From Lewinella sp. LCG006 (GTDB lineage: Bacteria > Bacteroidota > Bacteroidia > Chitinophagales > Saprospiraceae): a stretch of 64,000 bases of DNA. Below, piece by piece: positions 41,248 to 50,650 of the stretch. The stretch is taken from the NCBI RefSeq assembly GCF_040784935.1, contig NZ_CP160680.1, forward strand, positions 3,566,501-3,630,500, in the 5' to 3' direction. The translations under genes were made by a program, and so were the position numbers. The notes under the pieces are model-generated. The model worked only from the letters and a program-made list of their open reading frames with translations. It did not search any database and was not told where the DNA came from. Within the stretch, counting starts at the first letter, position 1. Each line of letters opens with the position of its first letter.

Positions 41248-42621
41248 CTACATGGCAATCACAAACCGCGTCCAGCCATCTGCGTCGGTGGCTAAGGAAA
41301 AGGAATAATCATGGTTGGTCAAAATTTCCCGTACCAGGGTCAACCCAATACCTTGACCGTTGGGTTTGGAGGTGAAGAAGGGCGTAAAAATACCCGCGAG
41401 GGCTTCTTCGTCCAGTCCAGGGCCATTGTCGGCGATAATGATTTGGCGGGGTCGTTCGGTGAGGATCAATTGGATCTCCCCGCCAGCACCGATGCTCTCC
41501 AATGCATTTTTTACCACATTCACCAATACCTGCTCCAACTGGTTGGAATCAGCGTTGATGAATTGTGAGTCCGGAATGACTTCCCACTTCCCACTTCCCA
41601 CTTCCGACCTCCCACTTCCGCCTTCCGACCTTAACAATGGTAATTCCGCCACTTTCCCACTAAGATAACCTACTCGAAATCTCGTATTCTGCTGTTGGGC
41701 CTGAGCCTGAAAAAGGGTCGCCATTTGTGGTAATAGCAGACTAAGATCGACGCGCTCTCGCTGCGGTTTCGGTAAACGGACAACGTCGGCAAAGTTGCGC
41801 ATAAAAACATTCAATTGGTGGTTACGTTTGCGGGCGATGGGCAAGCTCTCTCGTACATCTGCCACCCACTGCTCATCGATCTCCGCCTCCGAAACACTAA
41901 GGGTGTCGAGTAAGGCATTGATGGCACCAATGCTGTTATTCACCTCGTGGGCCATCATCCGAATGACCTTGCCGTAGGCTCGTTTTTCAGCCGCGAGTAT
42001 TTCCCCGGTAAGGGTCTGGATCTGGACGAACTTTCGCGGAAAGCCTCGGTCAATAAAAGCACTCGCCTCCAGCCGGTAATGGTGGGTGCCTTCGATGATG
42101 AGAGGGAGTGATTCGCCCAGGCCAAGGGTAGCAGCAGCATTCAGCAGAGGGTGCTCTTTATCGCTGGCGCTGGGGTCAAAGCCAATAATTTGGCGGGCAG
42201 TTGGGTTGGTTTCGGTGATGTTTCCATCGTGGTCCATGATCAGAATGCCGCTGGGGGAGGCTTCGATGAGTTTGCGAAGAAAATAATGTTGCTCTTGCAG
42301 GAGGGTCCGTTCTTCGCGCAGGGTGTCGATCATGTTGTTGTAAGTCGCTATCAGCGCGTCTACTTCGCGGGCACCAGTAAGGCGGTATTTGACACTGAAA
42401 TCCCGGTCTTGCAGCGCACTTTTACCACCATTGATCAAATCCAGCGGACGGCGAAAATGCCGATATACCCGGTAGGCCAATACCAGGGATAGCAGCCCAC
42501 CCACTTGTGCCAAAATAAACCAGTAGTAGGTTTCGTGCAGCATGAAATAAGCCGCTACGAGCAACAGGGTATGCCATAGAATAACCAGTCCCCAATAGTA
42601 GAGCCTAAGTCGCATGATCAA
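41248..42621 (-). CDS. sensor histidine kinase (NtrY-like) paired with sigma-54 regulator
   Basis: 457 residues (start 42621; Met3 at 42615 also possible). Two N-terminal membrane helices, a HAMP-like region (RRPLDLINGGKSAL), a PAS domain (GILIMDHDGNITETNPTARQ), the phospho-acceptor H in MMAHEVNNSIGAINALL, and an HATPase domain with NVVKNALESIGAGGE, IIADNGPGLDEE and QGIGLTLV. Between LPLL and VIPDSQF lies an extra about 20-residue Ser/Gly/Glu stretch (SEGGSGRSEVGSGKW) encoded by a family C repeat. The stop of the regulator gene overlaps its start by 17 bp. It probably responds to envelope stress or the pump's substrate. Confidence 0.88.
   Translation of the reverse strand: MIMRLRLYYWGLVILWHTLLLVAAYFMLHETYYWFILAQVGGLLSLVLAYRVYRHFRRPLDLINGGKSALQDRDFSVKYRLTGAREVDALIATYNNMIDTLREERTLLQEQHYFLRKLIEASPSGILIMDHDGNITETNPTARQIIGFDPSASDKEHPLLNAAATLGLGESLPLIIEGTHHYRLEASAFIDRGFPRKFVQIQTLTGEILAAEKRAYGKVIRMMAHEVNNSIGAINALLDTLSVSEAEIDEQWVADVRESLPIARKRNHQLNVFMRNFADVVRLPKPQRERVDLSLLLPQMATLFQAQAQQQNTRFRVGYLSGKVAELPLLRSEGGSGRSEVGSGKWEVIPDSQFINADSNQLEQVLVNVVKNALESIGAGGEIQLILTERPRQIIIADNGPGLDEEALAGIFTPFFTSKPNGQGIGLTLVREILTNHDYSFSLATDADGWTRFVIAM
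41578..41632. repeat. family C repeat inserted in frame in the histidine kinase gene
   Basis: ACTTCCCACTTCCCACTTCC followed by CTTCCGACCTCCCACTTCC units lie entirely inside the kinase coding region and keep the frame. The same motifs are intergenic elsewhere in the window. Confidence 0.8.
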
Positions 42622-43957
42622 TGCCGAATTTTTGCAATCGCCGATAGAGTGCCGACCGCGTGATGCCCAATGATTTAGCTGCCGCTGTAATGTTGTTTTC
42701 GTGGATCGACAAGGCTCGTTTTATGGCCGCCAATTCCATTTCTTCCAACGAGATTTCGCCAGTTAAGAAAGCCACTTCTCCGGTAAGCGCATTACTGGAA
42801 GAGAGATGACGGGCGAAATCTTCGGCGGTGAGGAGGCTCGTTTTCGCAAGTAAAACGGTACGCTCCACCACGTTTTTTAGCTGCCGGATATTTCCCGGAA
42901 AAGCCTGACGTTTCAACCACTCCCTGGCACTTGGTGCCAGTTCCAGACCACTGCGCTCGTAGGTTTGTTCCAGCCGCTGGAGAAAGTGCTCCACCAGCAG
43001 GGGAATATCACCAGGGCGCTGCCGTAATGGGGGCAGATGCAAGGTGATCAAGTTGATGCGATAGAGGAGATCTTCGCGAAAACTCCCTTGCTGTACCAGG
43101 TTGTCCAATTGCTTGTTGGTGGCGGAGATCACGCGGACATCTACCCGTTGCTGTTGGCTACTACCCAGCACTTCGAACGTCTGCTCCTGGAGGACACGCA
43201 GTAACTTGACCTGGTTGGCTGCGGGTAAATCTCCTATTTCATCCAGGAAAATAGTGCCTCCATTGGCGATCGCAAAGCGACCTTGACGATCGGAACGGGC
43301 ATCCGTAAAGGCTCCCTTAATATGGCCAAACATCTCGCTCTCGAAAAGGGAAGCCGGAATGCCGCCCAAATTAACTTTCACAAAAGCTGCTTCCGCTCGC
43401 TTGCTCCCTGCGTGAATCGCCTCGGCAATCAGTTCTTTGCCTGTACCGCTTTCTCCCGTGATCAGTACACTGGCATTGGTAGGTGCTATTTGGCGGGCCG
43501 TATCCAAGACTTCCATCAGCGCAGGGTCTTTGCCGATGATGTGATCAAAATCCAGGAGTTTGTCCTCGCCAGCACGGGAAGGTGCCTGTGCTAAAATATC
43601 GCGAATGGAGCGTATCAAATCCTTGTTGTCCCAAGGTTTGGCCATAAAATCGCGCGCGCCCAGCTTCATCCCCTCTACAGCAAGCTGCACCGTTGCCCAA
43701 CCTGTAAGCAAAATGACGGGTAAGCGCGGATCTGTCGCTAGCAGTTCCTTGAGAAGCGACAACCCCTGGCGCCCAGAGGTGTCGACGGTGAAGTTCATGT
43801 CCAAGAGTACTACATCGGGTTGGAGCTCTGCTACCCGTTGGGAAGCCTTACGGAACAGTTGTACGCTTTCTGCACGAAAACCTGCACGGCGCATCACTAC
43901 CCGCAAAGCGGCGCATACTGCTTCATCATCATCGATTATCAGGATCAGTGGTTCCAT
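42605..43957 (-). CDS. NtrC-family sigma-54-dependent response regulator
   Basis: 450 residues. Receiver domain with DDDE acidic pocket, phospho-Asp in VVLLDMNF and Lys in FMAKPW. AAA+ domain with GESGTGKELIAEAI (Walker A), GAFTDARSDRQGRF (GAFTGA-like loop, here GAFTDA) and LDEIGDLP (Walker B). The C-terminal Fis-type HTH is NNITAAAKSLGITRSALYRR. It activates sigma-54 promoters when phosphorylated by the kinase next to it. It lies downstream of the ABC genes, so it probably autoregulates the export operon; no -24/-12 site was confirmed. Confidence 0.93.
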   Translation of the reverse strand: MEPLILIIDDDEAVCAALRVVMRRAGFRAESVQLFRKASQRVAELQPDVVLLDMNFTVDTSGRQGLSLLKELLATDPRLPVILLTGWATVQLAVEGMKLGARDFMAKPWDNKDLIRSIRDILAQAPSRAGEDKLLDFDHIIGKDPALMEVLDTARQIAPTNASVLITGESGTGKELIAEAIHAGSKRAEAAFVKVNLGGIPASLFESEMFGHIKGAFTDARSDRQGRFAIANGGTIFLDEIGDLPAANQVKLLRVLQEQTFEVLGSSQQQRVDVRVISATNKQLDNLVQQGSFREDLLYRINLITLHLPPLRQRPGDIPLLVEHFLQRLEQTYERSGLELAPSAREWLKRQAFPGNIRQLKNVVERTVLLAKTSLLTAEDFARHLSSSNALTGEVAFLTGEISLEEMELAAIKRALSIHENNITAAAKSLGITRSALYRRLQKFGIDHAT

Positions 43958-44005
43958 AAGGTGAAGGTAAGGGTTTTAAGGGGTGTAAAAGTGGAAGGGT
44001 TTATA

Positions 44006-44125
44006 AAAGTCGGAAAGCGGAGGTGGGAAGTCGGAATTAAACAGATGCTGTTTAACATTAATTATCGAGTGCTACTACTAGCTCAATCAAATATTTCCGA
44101 TTTCCTACTTCCGACCTCCGACTTT
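44006..44125. repeat. family C repeat, long palindrome
   Basis: Left arm 44006-44036 (AAAGTCGGAAAGCGGAGGTG...) and right arm 44095-44125 (...CTTCCGACCTCCGACTTT) are inverted, with a 58-nt spacer. It fills the gap between the second permease gene and the regulator gene. Confidence 0.7.
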
Positions 44126-44131
44126 AGATAA

Positions 44132-45298
44132 TTATTCCTCATGCAAAGCCTGCGCCGGATGAATTCCGGCAGCCTGCCGACTGGGCGTAATGGCACACCC
44201 TAATACCACCAAACTAATCAGCAACATGGTGGCCAATATCGACCAGTAGAAATTATTAGGTGGTATTTCGACAATATTCAAGAGTGGAAACTGTACTGCC
44301 AGGATTGCCGCCAAAAGCATTCCTGCAAAGGCTACCGTAAATACTTCTAGGGTAAATTGGCTGGTGATTTCTCCTTTGGTAGCTCCCAGCGCACGGCGTA
44401 AACCGATCTCTGCACGCCTTTTGTTGATGCTGTAATAGAGTACACCAAAAAGGCCGAGTGCAATATTTAAGATCAAAAAACCACAGATGGATAAACCTGC
44501 GATCAGCGGTATCCAGGTGAGGCGACTGGTACGTTCGCGGCGAGCATCCAGGGAGAGAATCACAAAATCACGCCGTTTGGTGACCCGTGCCAGGCCTTCG
44601 TTCAGCTTGGCTTCGAATTCTGCTGGTGTATTTGGTGACAATTTAATTTGAATGCTATTAAGGTCCTGCTCGTGGAGAGGACGAAGCAAGAAGGTCAAAG
44701 GAATTTCTTCTGTAAATTCGTCTTGGTACTTAAAATGCTTCGCCACGCCGATGATCTTATTTTCGCCGTCAAGGTTGAAAATAGAATCCAGAATTGGCTT
44801 GTCGGGATAGTACGTGTCTTTTAGCTTTTGATTAATAATTACCGGAGGGTAAGTGGCTGAATAATCTTGTTCTTCAAACCAGCGGCCTTCCACCAGTTCG
44901 ATACCAGCGGTTTGCTGGTAATCTGTATCAGTTGGATAAATGGCCGTCCTCATATAAAAGCCGTTTTCATCATTTCCCCAAGTCCACATCGAACCGGAAA
45001 AAGGCGTGATGCCGGAAAGAAAAGACATTGATTCTACCTCAGGGTAGCTTTCAATCTCCCGGCGAAGTTGTTGGCGCATTTCCAGGTAGCCTACCGAATC
45101 CATATCTTGATCGGTCATCAAGTGCACCATTAAGGTGTCTTCTGTTTCGAAGCCTAGCGGCGACTGATAAATTCGCAAGTAATAGATACTAAAGGTAAAG
45201 ACCGCAAAGAGGATCAGAAACGCTACAAATATCTCCAGGAGCATCAGCACATTGTTGCGCTTTTTATTCCAAACCAGGGTAAGAATATGTTTGATCAT
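44132..45298 (-). CDS. ABC transporter permease (FtsX/MacB type)
   Basis: 388 residues. One N-terminal helix (MLLEIFVAFLILFAVFTFSIYYL), a large periplasmic MacB-PCD domain (about 45-240) and three C-terminal helices with the FtsX block INKRRAEIGLRRALGATKGE and a HPAQALHEE ending. Such permeases do not pump across the inner membrane but move the adaptor-channel for macrolide, peptide or lipoprotein export. Its ATG overlaps the stop of the other permease by 4 bp (ATGA), indicating translational coupling. Confidence 0.9.
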   Translation of the reverse strand: MIKHILTLVWNKKRNNVLMLLEIFVAFLILFAVFTFSIYYLRIYQSPLGFETEDTLMVHLMTDQDMDSVGYLEMRQQLRREIESYPEVESMSFLSGITPFSGSMWTWGNDENGFYMRTAIYPTDTDYQQTAGIELVEGRWFEEQDYSATYPPVIINQKLKDTYYPDKPILDSIFNLDGENKIIGVAKHFKYQDEFTEEIPLTFLLRPLHEQDLNSIQIKLSPNTPAEFEAKLNEGLARVTKRRDFVILSLDARRERTSRLTWIPLIAGLSICGFLILNIALGLFGVLYYSINKRRAEIGLRRALGATKGEITSQFTLEVFTVAFAGMLLAAILAVQFPLLNIVEIPPNNFYWSILATMLLISLVVLGCAITPSRQAAGIHPAQALHEE

Positions 45299-46629
45299 AA
45301 TTGGTTACTTTTTAAAACGTCCGCAATCTGTAAACGCGACACTTTCCAGGCCGGTAGCAGGCCCGATAAGATGCCGAAACCGAGACAAATAAAGATACTG
45401 TAGAAGAAAACCCTCATGTTGAAACCCAGGGTGATTTCGGGCAGTATCTGGCTGTCGTTGATGAGGTACAAGACCAGCACCGCCAACACCATTCCGATGA
45501 TTCCGCCGATGAAGGTGATGATGATGTTTTCGAAAACAAACTGGTACAGAATCGTCCCGGAATAAGCACCAAAAGCTTTCCGAACCCCAATTTCAGCTTC
45601 TCGTTCCATAATCCGGCTAAGGTTCATGTTGATCAGATTGAGGGTGGGTAAAAGGATGAAAAACAGCAATAATAAACCAAAGACCAGCCGAATCCGCTGG
45701 AGCCCTTTCGCCGGGTCGTCCTGGTTAACGATTTCACTTGCATACCACTCGCCAAAATTGATGGGAATAATTTTCATACGGTTGTATTCCTCGGGGTTTG
45801 GCATCGCTATTGTGGCAACCTTACTGGTTATTTGCGATTTAATGAGCGGCATTTGGCGGGAGTTTTCGGCCAGGTAAACGGCATTGAAATTTCCTAAAAA
45901 ATCCTGGCCTTCAAGATCTTGATCCTCCATGGTAGATAGCGGGAGGAAGATATCAGCAGCCACCATTGGGCTGGTAGTATGTGCATTCTCCACGAGGCCA
46001 ATGACGCGATAACTGCGATTGCCAATTTCGATTTCTTGGTTGATCGCTTTTTCTTCATCACCAAAATACTCGCGCGCTAATTTGCTGGTCATCACTGCTA
46101 CCTGACTAGCATCACGCAGATGAGAAGCGCCAAAAGGGGCACCATTTGTAAAATGAAAGTCGAAGATTTCCCAATAAGGATCATCGGTGTAAATAGCGGC
46201 CACCGATATTTTTCTGTTCTCCAGAAAGACATTGAAATCGTGCCCCGGGCTAAAGAAGGTGTATTGACTAACACCATCAAGGTCGCGAAGGTAGTCATCC
46301 AGGAATTTATAACTAGGATTGGAAATAGAAGTACTGTTCACGGCTTCTCCAATCTCATAGGTGGAGTCATAGGTCATCAAGCCATCCACTAAGGTGGAGT
46401 CTATCGTCCAGGTAGTGTCGGGACGAACCAACTCCTGCTGTAGCCGATTGATGATCACCATTTTTCCTTTTTCCGACAAAGGAGGATTTTTGCCAAACTC
46501 TGCGTCGTAAAAAGCAGTAATCACCATCAGAATCAGCAAGGTAAAGCTGATCCCAAACAAGCTGATGCCCGTGAAGAATTTATTGCGCCCCAATACTTTG
46601 AGCGCTAGTTTGAAGTAATTTCTAAGCAT
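45295..46629 (-). CDS. ABC transporter permease (FtsX/MacB type)
   Basis: I start it at 46629 (MLRNYFKLALKVLGRNKFF); the longer frame to 46689 is translated repeat. 444 residues: N-terminal helix, periplasmic domain and three C-terminal helices with MEREAEIGVRKAFGA, the FtsX coupling block, and WKVSRLQIADVLKSNQL at the end. It forms a heterodimer with the next permease. A short TACTTGGTAC-type repeat precedes the start. Confidence 0.9.
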   Translation of the reverse strand: MLRNYFKLALKVLGRNKFFTGISLFGISFTLLILMVITAFYDAEFGKNPPLSEKGKMVIINRLQQELVRPDTTWTIDSTLVDGLMTYDSTYEIGEAVNSTSISNPSYKFLDDYLRDLDGVSQYTFFSPGHDFNVFLENRKISVAAIYTDDPYWEIFDFHFTNGAPFGASHLRDASQVAVMTSKLAREYFGDEEKAINQEIEIGNRSYRVIGLVENAHTTSPMVAADIFLPLSTMEDQDLEGQDFLGNFNAVYLAENSRQMPLIKSQITSKVATIAMPNPEEYNRMKIIPINFGEWYASEIVNQDDPAKGLQRIRLVFGLLLLFFILLPTLNLINMNLSRIMEREAEIGVRKAFGAYSGTILYQFVFENIIITFIGGIIGMVLAVLVLYLINDSQILPEITLGFNMRVFFYSIFICLGFGILSGLLPAWKVSRLQIADVLKSNQL

Positions 46630-46638
46630 TTTATTTAA

Positions 46639-46673
46639 GGTACTGGGTACAGAGTACTTGGTACTTGGTACAG
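46639..46673. repeat. GGTACTTGGTAC repeat, family D
   Basis: GGTACTGGGTACAGAGTACT followed by TGGTACTTGGTACAG lies between the ABC ATPase and permease genes. A related block is at 47431-47503. Confidence 0.6.
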
Positions 46674-46712
46674 TTTTATAAAATAGCAAACATCTGATTT
46701 TAGCTCAAATAC

Positions 46713-47378
46713 TTATTGCACTTGGCTACCGTCGAAGAGGCGTACCAGACGGTGGGTGCGTTGGGCCATACGCTCGTCGTGGGTGACCATCACGATGGTG
46801 GTTCCTTCTTGCTCGTTGAGACGCAAGAGAATGTCCATGATTTCGTTGCCCATGACGCTGTCCAGGTTACCAGTGGGCTCATCGGCGAGGATGATTTCTG
46901 GTCGGCCTACGATGGCCCGCGCGATGGCTACCCTTTGCTTCTGGCCCCCCGAGAGCTGGCTGGGGAAATGATGCATCCGGTTGTGAAGACCTACTTGTTC
47001 GAGGGCTTCTTCGGCCAGGCGGCGGCGTTCCTTGCTACTCACCTTGCGGTAAAGCAAGGGGAGCTCTACATTGTCGAGTACAGATAGGTCGTTGATGAGA
47101 TGGAAGCTTTGAAAGATAAAGCCCAGGTGCTGGTTGCGAAATCGCGCCGTCGCTTTGCTATTGTAGTCGGCAACCGTTTGGTTAGCCACCACGACCCGAC
47201 CCTCGCTGGGCTCATCGATGAGGCCCATGATATTGAGCAGGGTGCTTTTGCCACAACCCGAAGGTCCCATGATGGAAAGGAATTCTCCTTTTTCAATCTT
47301 CAGGTTGATGGTGTTCAACGCAAGGGTTTCAATCGTGTCCGTGCGGTAAACTTTACTGATGTTTTCCAGATTCAGCAT
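46713..47378 (-). CDS. ABC transporter ATP-binding protein (MacB/LolD type)
   Basis: 221 residues. Walker A GPSGCGKST, signature LSGGQKQRVAIARAI, Walker B ILADEPTGNLDS and H-loop VTHDERMA are all intact. The start LENISKVYRTDTIETLALN is typical of MacB/LolD ATPases. It powers the two FtsX-type permeases in the same operon. It is flanked on both sides by family D repeats, yet remains in operon order. Confidence 0.93.
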   Translation of the reverse strand: MLNLENISKVYRTDTIETLALNTINLKIEKGEFLSIMGPSGCGKSTLLNIMGLIDEPSEGRVVVANQTVADYNSKATARFRNQHLGFIFQSFHLINDLSVLDNVELPLLYRKVSSKERRRLAEEALEQVGLHNRMHHFPSQLSGGQKQRVAIARAIVGRPEIILADEPTGNLDSVMGNEIMDILLRLNEQEGTTIVMVTHDERMAQRTHRLVRLFDGSQVQ

Positions 47379-47430
47379 ATTAGGAAGGTTTTGATTTTAA
47401 AGGAACAGTTGGTTGATTATGGTATTTTAG

Positions 47431-47503
47431 GTAGACGGTACTTGGTGTATTATTGAATGAGGGTTATCAAAAGTCCCTATCCCTTTACTCAGTACCTGGT
47501 ACC
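47431..47503. repeat. TACTTGGTAC/CAGTACCTGGTACC repeat, family D
   Basis: GACGGTACTTGGTGTATT and, 50 bp on, ACTCAGTACCTGGTACCTC are inverted relatives of the block at 46639, so the ATPase gene is bracketed. The stop of the TolC gene follows directly. Confidence 0.55.
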
Positions 47504-47505
47504 TC

Positions 47506-48939
47506 TTATATATTCTCCAAGGTCAACTGCCGCAGGCTGGCATAAGCCAACCAGTAAGCACGTTGGGTATCGGAATAAGTACGAGCAGCCTGGTCTTTCT
47601 CGCGTTGGGCCAGGGTAAGGTCGGAGAGCGGAATGGCTCCCAGAATATAACTTTCGGTGGTGATGCGGAAACGTTCTGCGGCTAATTCTCGCAAGCGAGT
47701 TGCCAGCTTCAGCTCCTCTTGTAGACTTAGGAATTGCTGGACGCTGGTACGGACATCGTTCTCCAGTGTCAGTTGTTCGCGAGCGATGGATGCTTGCGCA
47801 AAAGATTGTAGCACCTCCGCGCGTTCGCGTTGGTGTCGGCGGCGGCCGCCATCAAGGATAGGGACGCTGATCTGTAATTCCAGAAAAGCTTCTGGTAGTG
47901 CCTCCTGATAAATAGTAGCCAACTCGGTACCACTGCGCACGCGTCCTACTGCACCTACCAGAGACAGCTCCGGGCCTCCTTCACGTCGGGCCTGGTCGCT
48001 GGCCTGGCGAGCTTCCAGAAGGCGGCGCTGGAAAGCCAGCCACTCGGGGCGTTTGGCGCGCGCCCAAGCCATGGCTTGATCGTGGGTGATGTCTACTGCT
48101 ACATGAACTTCCGGGGTACTAGCGAGGTAGGAATGCTCATCAGGCTGTTGGCCCAAATAGACTGCTACGGCTGCCGAGGCTTGTCGGACGGCTTGTGTGG
48201 CGTTGATTTGAGCGCGTTGTGCGGAGATCTTTTCCAGCTCAAGTTGCAGGAGGTCGCGGCGGCTAATTTTACCTAATTCGTAGCGTTCTTCCGCTATAGC
48301 GTAAAGCCTTTCATTGGCTACGAAGTTGGTATCCGCAATACGACTCTCCTGCCCTGCCATTAGCAAATCAAAAAACAGTCGGGTGACTTCTTCGCGAATG
48401 ATTTCCAGATCGAGTTGGTAATTGGCTTCGGCTTCGGCAACACGTAAGGGTGCCAGCTGCCGTTCCCACTTGAATGGGTTGTAAGCAAAAATGGGCTGCA
48501 TAATTCCCAGCCGAAAAGGAAGACCATTGTAAATGCTGAAGTCGGATTCAAAATCGTCAAATCTTTGGAGGTTGGTTTGTAAAAACAGCTGCCCTCCCGT
48601 AGCGGCTATCCGCTGGCGCAGGTCGAGCCCCAGCGCAGAATTGTTGTTTTGTACAGCTTCGAATCGGATGGTACCATCAGGTTGGGTGATTTCACTGAAG
48701 GTTTTGAGGTAGTTGGGGATGTTGGCGTTGAGCGTGAGTTGGGGTTTCAGACCGGCCCGAAAAATTTGGTAATCCAGGTTGGCCAATTGCTGATCACGCT
48801 CAGCGGCCTGCTTGCGCAGCGATAGCGTCTGGGCAAGCCTCAGAAATTCATCCAGCGATAGGGAGTCGACGGCCTGCGCATGAGCAACCGTAGAAGGGAG
48901 CAAAAAAGCAAACAGGATGATGGGTAATAAAAATTTCAT
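47506..48939 (-). CDS. TolC-family outer membrane efflux protein
   Basis: 477 residues; signal peptide LPIILFAFLLPSTVAHAQA. OEP repeats: DSLSLDEFLRLAQTLSLRKQ and the coiled-coil region GKISRRDLLQLELEKISAQR, DGGRRRHQRERAEVLQSF, then GAIPLSDLTLAQREKDQAAR. It forms the outer-membrane channel for the neighbouring ABC system. Third-last gene of a 5-part export unit; it lies 43 bp after the HlyD adaptor and 127 bp before the ATPase. Confidence 0.9.
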   Translation of the reverse strand: MKFLLPIILFAFLLPSTVAHAQAVDSLSLDEFLRLAQTLSLRKQAAERDQQLANLDYQIFRAGLKPQLTLNANIPNYLKTFSEITQPDGTIRFEAVQNNNSALGLDLRQRIAATGGQLFLQTNLQRFDDFESDFSIYNGLPFRLGIMQPIFAYNPFKWERQLAPLRVAEAEANYQLDLEIIREEVTRLFFDLLMAGQESRIADTNFVANERLYAIAEERYELGKISRRDLLQLELEKISAQRAQINATQAVRQASAAVAVYLGQQPDEHSYLASTPEVHVAVDITHDQAMAWARAKRPEWLAFQRRLLEARQASDQARREGGPELSLVGAVGRVRSGTELATIYQEALPEAFLELQISVPILDGGRRRHQRERAEVLQSFAQASIAREQLTLENDVRTSVQQFLSLQEELKLATRLRELAAERFRITTESYILGAIPLSDLTLAQREKDQAARTYSDTQRAYWLAYASLRQLTLENI

Positions 48940-48982
48940 CGTTGATTTCTTTTGAGGATAATTAGGTTGCGCGAACCCTGCT

Positions 48983-50230
48983 TTATTCCAACTTCACGCT
49001 ATTGAGGTGCTCAAAATCATGGGTGTCGCTGATGATGATCCGATCACCGGTCTTAAGTTCATCGGTCAATAGTTCAATGTATTCTCCACTACTGATGCCC
49101 GTACGAACCTCTACTTTTACGGCTTCATCGCCCCGCATCACAAATACAGGTTGGCGGAGTCCTCCTTTGAAAACGGGGCCCTGGCGGACTTTCAGCACAT
49201 CGCCCTTATAGTCGGTGACGATGTAAATTTCAAGCCGCATGTTAGGCCGTAATTGAGGATGATCGGGTGTTTCGAGGCTGACGACAAACTCTACCGTATT
49301 GTTGGCAACGGCGGGGAGGATGTTGATAATTTGGCCATTGATCTGCTCGCCATTGAGCCGAACCCTCACGGGCTGCCCCACGGCGATACGATCCGCGTAG
49401 CGGTCTGAACAACTGCCTTCGATTTGGAAGCTACGCAAGTCGGCAACACGTACGAGGGGGTTACCTTCCGGCACCTGTTCACCTATGTTCTCATTGACCC
49501 AGGTGATAACTCCAGGGCCAGGTGCGCGCACTTCGGTAAGCGCCATCTTGTTGACCATTTCTTGCAATTCCTGTTCCTCAATATTGGCTTCGAGAACCAC
49601 TTCCCGGCGGCGGCCCGCCAGACTTTTGCGGCGGTAGTTGAGTTCGTTTTCGAGCTTGGCTTTTTCCAGTTGCAGAATCTCCAATTGGGTGGCCGCTTCT
49701 TCCGCTTCTTCGGCCGTAGCCCCCCCAATTTTTTCTAAACGCCGGGCATCCGCCAACTGCGCCTTGGCAGCAGCAACTTGCAAGCCTTTGATTTGATCAT
49801 TGTACTCCAATTCTTGCAAATCGCGATCCAGCTCTAATTGTAGTAAATCAATAGAGTTGCGACGCAAATCCAGGCGGCTCCGGCGAGCGGCTACATCCAA
49901 TTCGATAAAGGAGCGGTTGAGTTCGAGGATGAGGTCACCGGGTTTGACTTCCGTACCCGTGCGGAGGTGAATTTTGGTAATATCCGTCGCGATAGGGGCG
50001 TTGATCTGCTGCTCAAAAGAAGGTATCACGCGTCCTGAAGCGGTAATGGTACTCTCTAAGGCACCACGCTCGATATTGGCAAAACGAAAATCGGTGACCC
50101 TGGCACTAGGCTTGAGTAGTGCTCGAAAACCCCATAACCCTGCCAGTAAAACCAAGATAACCAAGGCTATTCGGCCCCAGTTTTTGCGGCGCTGCTGTTG
50201 AATTTTCTTTTCGTCTATATTTCGATCCAT
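48983..50230 (-). CDS. HlyD/MacA-type efflux adaptor
   Basis: 415 residues. N-terminal membrane helix (IALVILVLLAGLWGFRALL), lipoyl/biotinyl halves (GRVIPSFEQQINAPIATDIT; APGPGVITWVNENIGEQV), a long coiled-coil hairpin (about 100-215, many Leu/Glu/Arg) and a beta-barrel domain (QPVRVRLNGEQINGQIINIL). It joins the permeases to TolC. First gene of the operon; upstream is a repeat-filled gap, where a promoter must lie. Confidence 0.9.
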   Translation of the reverse strand: MDRNIDEKKIQQQRRKNWGRIALVILVLLAGLWGFRALLKPSARVTDFRFANIERGALESTITASGRVIPSFEQQINAPIATDITKIHLRTGTEVKPGDLILELNRSFIELDVAARRSRLDLRRNSIDLLQLELDRDLQELEYNDQIKGLQVAAAKAQLADARRLEKIGGATAEEAEEAATQLEILQLEKAKLENELNYRRKSLAGRRREVVLEANIEEQELQEMVNKMALTEVRAPGPGVITWVNENIGEQVPEGNPLVRVADLRSFQIEGSCSDRYADRIAVGQPVRVRLNGEQINGQIINILPAVANNTVEFVVSLETPDHPQLRPNMRLEIYIVTDYKGDVLKVRQGPVFKGGLRQPVFVMRGDEAVKVEVRTGISSGEYIELLTDELKTGDRIIISDTHDFEHLNSVKLE

Positions 50231-50391
50231 GTTGATGGCTACTGTTTGAGGACCATTAAGCCAAGCGACATGCCAAAATATTATTTACCAAATAATCAGT
50301 TTTTTATGTATTTGTTTTTGTTTAACGTGTTTGATAACGGACGGTTGCATGGGCGATTTTGGGAAAATGTTATGCTCGACCAAACAATTTT

Positions 50392-50556
50392 AAAAGTTGG
50401 AAAGGTGTAAGGGTTGGTATAAGGTGTAAGTGTTGGAAAAGTGTAAGGGTGGTGACCATCAACCATCAACCATCAATTTCTCAAGATCGGAAATCAGAAG
50501 AATTGGTTTTTCCCAACTTTTACACCCTTACACTTTTACACCTTTCTAACAATCAT
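50392..50556. repeat. family C composite repeat
   Basis: GTTGGAAAGGTGTAAGGGTT on the left and CCCTTACACTTTTACACC on the right are inverted, around ATCAACCATCAACCATCAA and a GGAAATCAGAAG unit. It occupies most of the 420-bp gap before the hydrolase-OsmC gene; no ORF or promoter stands out in the rest. Confidence 0.7.
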
Positions 50557-50650
50557 CAAACCATCAAACCCCTTATTTATCCGCCAGTCGACAACCCATC
50601 TGTGGTGAGAGTTGTATTTTTGGTATTATTCTGTGCAATACCCTACCATT

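Noticed and set aside
46630-46689. N-terminal extension of the ABC permease
   Set aside because: It is translation of the family D repeat; the permease helix starts at 46629.
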